6,363 nt of DNA, taken from Candidatus Magasanikiibacteriota bacterium. GTDB lineage: Bacteria; Patescibacteriota; Patescibacteriia; Magasanikbacterales; UBA922. Numbering within the stretch: the stretch's first letter is position 1; each line of letters starts with the position of its first letter. Location: the NCBI GenBank assembly GCA_003230965.1, contig QIHL01000006.1, forward strand, positions 1 through 6,363, read 5' to 3'. This document shows, one piece after another, positions 1 through 4,666 of the stretch. The notes beneath the pieces were generated by a model. It ran no database searches and had not been told where the DNA came from. It worked only from the letters and a program-made list of their open reading frames with translations. The position numbers and the translations under genes are program-made.

Positions 1-1568
1 GCCAGATTAAACAAATAATGCGCAATCTTTGATGAATCAAGATCATTAGCTGAAATCTTTGTTACTTCAGGATATTTTGCAAGGTGCAAAAGCAATGTTT
101 TTTCATGTGTTGATATTTCACTATTCAAATTTGTTTCGTGTTTCGTGTTTCGTGTTTCGTGTTTTCTAAGAATACTTTTTATTCTCGCTACAATATACAA
201 CAAATACGGACCACTATCTCCGCTTGTACTCACTGATTCTTTCATATCAAAAGCTTTGTCTTCACTCACCGGTGTTTTCAAAAGTGCATATTTCAATGAA
301 GCTAGCGCAATTATTCTCCTCAATTTATCATCATTTTTTCTATCGCTATCTTTCATAATCTCTGCAATCGTATCTTCTACATGTTGGAGCAATGTATCAC
401 CAGTTATTACATTTCCTTTTCGTGAACTCATTTTTTGTTCACCTTTCAATTGCAAATATCCACCAACAAGATGTTGTTCTTTTCCTTTTGTTTTTGGCAA
501 TAGATATTCAAGCGCTTTGAAAACCACTTGAAAATATCCTTTTTGTTCTTTGCCAACCACGTGAATAACTTTGTCAGGTTTACAATCTGCAAAATGTTTT
601 TCTGCAAGCGCTATTTCTTTGCCTTCATACGTTGGCAACCCTTTGCTATTTACAAATACACGATCATGCAAATCATACTTACTTCCAGAAAAAATAATAG
701 CTCCATCACTTTTTTCAAATACTTTTCCTATATTTTTTTCAACCAATTCTTTGCCACGTTCATACATTTGTGATTCAAAATAATATCTATCAAAATGTGT
801 CCCAAGTTTTTTGTACACAGTTTCAAAATATTCCAAACTCCATTTTCTTGCAGTTTGATACAATTCCCAAATAGAAGAATCTTTTTCATACACTTTTTTA
901 TTCATTTCAACAATCTCCTCTTTTTTTTCTTTACTTTCTTCAAATACCTTTGCTCCTTTTGCATACGCCTTGCCAAGAAATGCAACACGTTCATCTATTG
1001 TTAATTTTTCAATATTCTGTAATTCAAAATCTATATTTTGTAATCCCCAAAGCGTTTTTGCAATATGCATGCCGACATCTCCTTGATAATTGACACGAAT
1101 AACTTGATACCCACTATTCTCAAGAACACGAGAGACAGACTCTCCTACAATCAAATTGAGTAAATGCCCAAGATGAAAAACTTTCATTGGATTGGGGCAA
1201 CCAAACTCAACCAAATACTTCTTTCCTTTTCCAAAATCATGTTTGCCATAATTCTCATCAATCCCACTTATTACAAACTGAGCAAGCTCATTGTTATCAA
1301 GAAAAAAGTTGACGTATGGTCCAAACGCTTTGACTTCTTTTATCAATGTTGAGATCTTTGTATCTTCTTTTGTATATTCCTCATTCAATTTTTTAACAAT
1401 TTCACTAGCAACATCTGCTGGACTCTTTCCCTCTTTCTTGGCAAAAGCAAAACAAGGGAATGCAAAATCGCCCATTTCAGATTTTGGCGGAACAGAAAGA
1501 TCAACTGACGTATCAACATTGATTTTTTTGAGTGATTCAAAAATTTGTTGTTTTATTTTTTTAATCAT
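1..1568 (-). CDS. argS: Arginyl-tRNA synthetase, C-terminus beyond window
   Basis: Class I synthetase that joins arginine to tRNA-Arg in the cytoplasm. I translated the minus strand from the ATG at 1568-1566 codon by codon and it stays open for 522 codons to the window edge, so the gene is intact here and only its last part (perhaps 45-60 residues of the anticodon-binding domain) is missing. The N-terminal ArgRS add-on domain is recognisable (PPKSEMGDFAFP near residue 30). The ATP-binding HIGH motif is HLGH at residues 132-135, preceded by CPNPMKVF. The second signature is KMSSRKGN from residue 379. The anticodon-binding domain starts around YLLYIVARIKSILRK and later shows HLAKYPEV. Residues 469-480 (KHETRNTKHETN) are encoded by a 7-bp tandem repeat. 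The start overlaps the tyrS stop by 8 nt, implying translational coupling. No Shine-Dalgarno sequence is visible. The identification is secure. Confidence 0.96.
   Translation of the reverse strand, partial: MIKKIKQQIFESLKKINVDTSVDLSVPPKSEMGDFAFPCFAFAKKEGKSPADVASEIVKKLNEEYTKEDTKISTLIKEVKAFGPYVNFFLDNNELAQFVISGIDENYGKHDFGKGKKYLVEFGCPNPMKVFHLGHLLNLIVGESVSRVLENSGYQVIRVNYQGDVGMHIAKTLWGLQNIDFELQNIEKLTIDERVAFLGKAYAKGAKVFEESKEKKEEIVEMNKKVYEKDSSIWELYQTARKWSLEYFETVYKKLGTHFDRYYFESQMYERGKELVEKNIGKVFEKSDGAIIFSGSKYDLHDRVFVNSKGLPTYEGKEIALAEKHFADCKPDKVIHVVGKEQKGYFQVVFKALEYLLPKTKGKEQHLVGGYLQLKGEQKMSSRKGNVITGDTLLQHVEDTIAEIMKDSDRKNDDKLRRIIALASLKYALLKTPVSEDKAFDMKESVSTSGDSGPYLLYIVARIKSILRKHETRNTKHETNLNSEISTHEKTLLLHLAKYPEVTKISANDLDSSKIAHYLFNL
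133..164. repeat. Heptanucleotide tandem repeat (GTTTCGT)n inside argS
   Basis: Four perfect back-to-back copies of GTTTCGT (133-139, 140-146, 147-153, 154-160) are followed by a partial GTTT (161-164). On the coding strand the unit is ACGAAAC. Since 7 is not a multiple of 3, the array is read through all three phases and repeats at protein level every three copies, giving KHETRNT then KHETN. It lies in the variable linker after the IKSILRK helix of ArgRS, where length variation should be tolerated. A gain or loss of one copy would shift the argS frame. Confidence 0.95.
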
Positions 1569-2766
1569 AGATTGTTTTTTTTGTGGAGATAATTTTCACA
1601 AAAAACCTCTTCCCTTTTTGTACCACATCTCCATTTTTTACTTCAACAGAATCATCTGCTACTTTTTCTCCATTTACTTTTACACCTTTGCCATTTATTT
1701 GTCTTCTTGCGTCAGTTTTGCTCTTGCAAAATCCTGCTTCAATCAAAATTGTAACAATATCATACGCGCTTGGTTTTAATTGCTCTATTTCATTTGGCGT
1801 TACTTTGTTTGAAAATGTATTTACAAAATATTCTTCTGCCACATCTGCGTCTTTCTCACTATGATACATTTGCACAATCTCATGCGCCAGTTTCATCTTT
1901 GCATCTTTTGGATTTGCGCCATTTTTTATATCAGTCTCAATCTTGCTCACGTCATCCATTGGCACGCGAGTAAAGTATTCAAAGTATTTGATAATCAAAC
2001 CATCATTCACGCTCATTACTTTTCCATACATATCATTTGGTTCATCAGTAAAGTTGATGGTATTACCCCAGCTACTGCTCATCTTTCGTCCATCAAGCCC
2101 TTCTACAAGTGGGTTCATAAGAATATCTTGCGGTTCTTGCCCAAAATGTTTTTGAAGTGTTCTGCCTGTCAACAAATTGAATCTTTGGTCTGTGCCACCA
2201 AGCTCTACATCAGACTCAACTGCCACAGAATCATATCCTTGCATAAGTGGATACAAAATCTCACGCAATGAAACACGTTTTCCTGCATCAAGCCGTTTTC
2301 GTATATTATCCCGTGCTATAAACTCTCCCAACCCAAATTGTTCTGCATGCTCTCCAATTTCTTTATAACCAAGCTTGTTGAGCCACGTTGAATTGAACAC
2401 AAACTCTACTTTTTGTATATCCAAAATCTTTGAAATCTGTTCTTTATATGATTTCAAATTTGCCTTGATTGTTTTTGTATCAAGCATTGGACGTTCTGCA
2501 TCCTTGTCCGAAGTATCCCCAATCACACCGGTCGCATCTCCAACAATAAAAATCACTTTGTGTCCAAGCTCTTGAAAATCACGCAATTTCAAAAGTGGTA
2601 CTGACCGTCCAAGATGAAGATTTGGACTAGTCGGATCAATCCCAAGCTTTACTCTCAACATTTTTCCTAACAACAATCTCTTTTCCAAATGTTCTTTATC
2701 AATCACTTCATCAACTCCACGCGATAAAAGTTCTTGTATTTTTTGTTTGTCTATTAAAATAGGCAT
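1561..2766 (-). CDS. tyrS: Tyrosyl-tRNA synthetase
   Basis: Class I synthetase that activates tyrosine and charges tRNA-Tyr; cytoplasmic, normally a homodimer. At 401 residues it has the usual length. Domains in order: Rossmann catalytic core from about residue 35, with the HIGH-type motif as HLGR at 51-54 and IGD near 83; the tyrosine-recognition stretch YPLMQGYD at 172-179 with GGTDQRFN at 190-197; the KMSKS loop as KMSSS at 228-232; then the helical anticodon-binding region and a C-terminal S4 RNA-binding domain from about 336 to 392 (KSKTDARRQI, GVKVNGEKV). The KMSSS motif and layout fit the bacterial TyrRS type with KMSKS-like rather than KFGKT loops. The ATG start gives a natural N-terminus (MPILIDKQKIQELL). 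It lies 53 nt after the HATPase gene and overlaps argS by 8 nt. The second histidine of HIGH is arginine, noted as an oddity. Confidence 0.97.
   Translation of the reverse strand: MPILIDKQKIQELLSRGVDEVIDKEHLEKRLLLGKMLRVKLGIDPTSPNLHLGRSVPLLKLRDFQELGHKVIFIVGDATGVIGDTSDKDAERPMLDTKTIKANLKSYKEQISKILDIQKVEFVFNSTWLNKLGYKEIGEHAEQFGLGEFIARDNIRKRLDAGKRVSLREILYPLMQGYDSVAVESDVELGGTDQRFNLLTGRTLQKHFGQEPQDILMNPLVEGLDGRKMSSSWGNTINFTDEPNDMYGKVMSVNDGLIIKYFEYFTRVPMDDVSKIETDIKNGANPKDAKMKLAHEIVQMYHSEKDADVAEEYFVNTFSNKVTPNEIEQLKPSAYDIVTILIEAGFCKSKTDARRQINGKGVKVNGEKVADDSVEVKNGDVVQKGKRFFVKIISTKKTIYD
1577..1605 (-). promoter_or_regulatory. Possible weak hairpin just upstream of argS start
   Basis: A 9-bp inverted repeat (1577-1585 against 1597-1605, 11-nt loop) sits in the last codons of tyrS. 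In the minus-strand RNA it reads UUUUUUGUG, loop, CACAAAAAA, and ends 8 nt before the argS AUG. It contains only two G:C pairs, so it would be weak. It could affect ribosome access to the argS start, or could simply be chance in AT-rich sequence. Confidence 0.2.
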
Positions 2767-2819
2767 ACTTAAAATAGATATTATTATTTAAATTAACAAA
2801 AAATTATTTCTGAAAAGTT

Positions 2820-3875
2820 CTATATCTCAGCAGTATTTTTTCTATGAATTAAAAATTTGAATTCAAAAATAGTTTGCGTGTGTTCTGCTTTCAAATCTGA
2901 CAAAATACTAGATGATTTTTCTTGATTTTCAGCAGTAGTCCAAAATTCTTCTGTATGAGTTTCTGGATCATGAGATAAAATTGAAAAATCTATATCCATT
3001 GAGGAAATCCTTTTGTCTGCATTCGCTAATCCAATACCACTACTCCCTTCATTACTTCTCCCCATTTCAAATATTCCTCTATCTGAATTATCTTGTTTAG
3101 GAAAAATAGTTGCAGGTATTCCTGTTCCAGAATCACTCACACGAATAATATAAAAATTTTCTTCAGGAAACGCATCAAAAAAAATCAAAGAAGTATCATC
3201 TTTTGTCTCAGTAATAGTTGAAACATTACGTGCAGCATTCCTAATTATATTACATAACAAATTACTTACAACAGCAGTATTCGCCAAAATAAATTTATCA
3301 GGAGATAATTTTTCTATAAAAATTTGTGTACTTTCTCTAATATATTCTTGTACTGCTTGACTCTCAACAAATTCCGAAATAACATATTCCATATCATCCA
3401 AAGACACAGGTTCTATTTTTTCTTTTGGAATGATTTCTGGAAATTCTACTTTGAGTATGGCATCTTCCAAAACAAAAAAAATCTTTTTCCAAACGCGTAT
3501 AGCAGAAGATAAAAACCTTAGTGTTTCTTGTGTATCCATTTCTTTTGTGTCAACAGTTTGTTCAACTTTTCCTTTTGCTAACAGTAGGATAGTTTCCAAA
3601 GTAGCTAAATCATGAAGACAGTACTCTTTTATAGGTGATGCATGGGCAATCCAAAAAAAATTTTCATGTTCAAAAATTTTGTGTGAAAAAAATAAATGAG
3701 AAACGCTAGATAACATTTCTTCATCTATTTGACCTGCCTGAGCTATAGTTTCAATTTGTTTCATTTGGGGATAAACCACTGAATCAAAATCTTGTATTTG
3801 TCCAAAAAAAGATCTCAATCGTTCATACGGAGATTCTTTTTCAAGAGATTCAACATGATTATCTAGAGACGTCAT
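2820..3875 (-). CDS. Soluble GHKL/HATPase histidine-kinase-like protein
   Basis: A 351-residue protein with a C-terminal HATPase_c (GHKL) fold, the ATP-binding module of sensor histidine kinases. The N box is NLLCNIIRNAARN at 205-217, with the two expected asparagines at 209 and 213. The G1 box is DSGTGIP at 248-254 and the G2 lid is GSSGIGLANA at 277-286; a last strand, TIFEFKFLI, closes the domain. The first 200 residues look all-helical, with no signal peptide, no membrane segment and no recognisable PAS, GAF or HAMP domain. A possible degenerate phospho-acceptor box is H88-D89 (CLHDLATLETI), which may belong to a DHp-like helix. Residues about 301-333 form a hydrophilic insertion before the final strand. 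The gene starts 2 nt after the valS stop, so the two are probably co-translated. No response regulator is adjacent. ATP binding is well supported; kinase activity and the biological role are unknown. Confidence 0.85.
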   Translation of the reverse strand: MTSLDNHVESLEKESPYERLRSFFGQIQDFDSVVYPQMKQIETIAQAGQIDEEMLSSVSHLFFSHKIFEHENFFWIAHASPIKEYCLHDLATLETILLLAKGKVEQTVDTKEMDTQETLRFLSSAIRVWKKIFFVLEDAILKVEFPEIIPKEKIEPVSLDDMEYVISEFVESQAVQEYIRESTQIFIEKLSPDKFILANTAVVSNLLCNIIRNAARNVSTITETKDDTSLIFFDAFPEENFYIIRVSDSGTGIPATIFPKQDNSDRGIFEMGRSNEGSSGIGLANADKRISSMDIDFSILSHDPETHTEEFWTTAENQEKSSSILSDLKAEHTQTIFEFKFLIHRKNTAEI

Positions 3876-3877
3876 AA

Positions 3878-4666
3878 TTATTTTTTTAATTTATGCAATT
3901 CTATTTGTAGAGCTGTCAACTTTTTTGTCATATCTGTATACTTTTGTTTCTCTGCAACAACAATTACTTCGGGTGCATGATCAACAAAATTATTATCATT
4001 TAATTTCTTTTTTAAATTATAAAGATACGGTTCTATTTTATCAATTTCTTTTTGGAGTCTTTTCTGTTCTTTTTGCATATCTACTGCTCCTGCGAGATCA
4101 ATATATATAGAAATATCCTTCACGACAACTCCAGCTGAATTTTTTGGTTTTATTTTTTCGTCTAAACTAATCTCTAAATTTTCAATATGCGCCAATCCTT
4201 TTATACTATCTGAATTATGTTCAAGCAATTCTTGGTTGTTTTTTGTTACAATCACCACGGTAATTTTTTTGCTAGGTTCAATAGTATAATCTGCACGAAG
4301 AGAACGAATGCTAACCACTATATCCTGAATAATTTCAAAATGTAAAATTGCAAAATTTCTATCACGTATCACAATTTCACAAGGCCACTTTTGCACCATC
4401 AACATATCTTTATTTTTCTCTCCATACATACTCGACCAAATTGCTTCTGTTACAAATGGCATAAATGGATGCCAAAGTTTCAAAATAGTATTCAGTATAT
4501 AATTTAACAATTCATTATTTTTATCATTATTATTTATTTGAATTTTGTACACTTCCAAATACCAATCAGCCAATTCATTCCACGTAAAATCACGAAGTTT
4601 TTCACCAGCTTGCGAAAACCTGAATACTTCAATATCATCTGTTATGTCTTTTACAACATCATTCAA
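3878..4666 (-). CDS. valS: Valyl-tRNA synthetase, C-terminal part (split by frameshift)
   Basis: C-terminal portion of ValRS: the tRNA anticodon-binding helical domain and C-terminal coiled-coil arm. Conserved elements are FTWNELADWYLE at 27-38, LWHPFMPFVTEAIW at 64-77, IRSLRADYTIEPSKK at 120-134 and the coiled-coil arm from about residue 195 (RLQKEIDKIEPYL, KLNDNNFVDHAPEV). The arm is typical of bacterial ValRS. The nominal TTG start at 4666-4664 is probably not a real start: the same frame is open upstream to 4711 and encodes TLADKWIFEKLN, a conserved ValRS stretch joining directly to the upstream fragment. The natural product is therefore one polypeptide with the 4663-6363 fragment. It ends with TAA, 2 nt before the HATPase gene start. 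Confidence 0.9.
   Translation of the reverse strand: MNDVVKDITDDIEVFRFSQAGEKLRDFTWNELADWYLEVYKIQINNNDKNNELLNYILNTILKLWHPFMPFVTEAIWSSMYGEKNKDMLMVQKWPCEIVIRDRNFAILHFEIIQDIVVSIRSLRADYTIEPSKKITVVIVTKNNQELLEHNSDSIKGLAHIENLEISLDEKIKPKNSAGVVVKDISIYIDLAGAVDMQKEQKRLQKEIDKIEPYLYNLKKKLNDNNFVDHAPEVIVVAEKQKYTDMTKKLTALQIELHKLKK

Noticed and set aside
133..164. CRISPR repeat or insertion-sequence end
   Set aside because: The units are 7 bp, directly abutting with no spacers, and there are no inverted repeats, target duplications or transposase nearby.
145..531. 128-codon plus-strand open frame beginning in the heptamer repeat
   Set aside because: It is wholly antisense to argS, its start codon is formed by the downstream flank of the repeat, and the hydrophobic composition is the complement of Lys/Glu/Asp-rich coding sequence.
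1291..1779. 162-codon plus-strand open frame across the argS/tyrS junction
   Set aside because: It lies antisense to two clearly conserved genes, is rich in Phe, Ser and Cys as expected from antisense AT-rich coding sequence, and has no recognisable domain.
2767..2819. Possible promoter for tyrS in the AT-rich gap (TTGTTA, 17 nt, TATTTT on the minus strand)
   Set aside because: The -10 match is poor, the implied transcript start would fall at the tyrS start codon, and such matches are expected by chance in sequence this AT-rich.
4661..4663. UGA recoding (as glycine) allowing readthrough of the valS stop
   Set aside because: Reading through in that frame does not restore ValRS homology, while the -1 frame does; no other gene in the window has an in-frame UGA.
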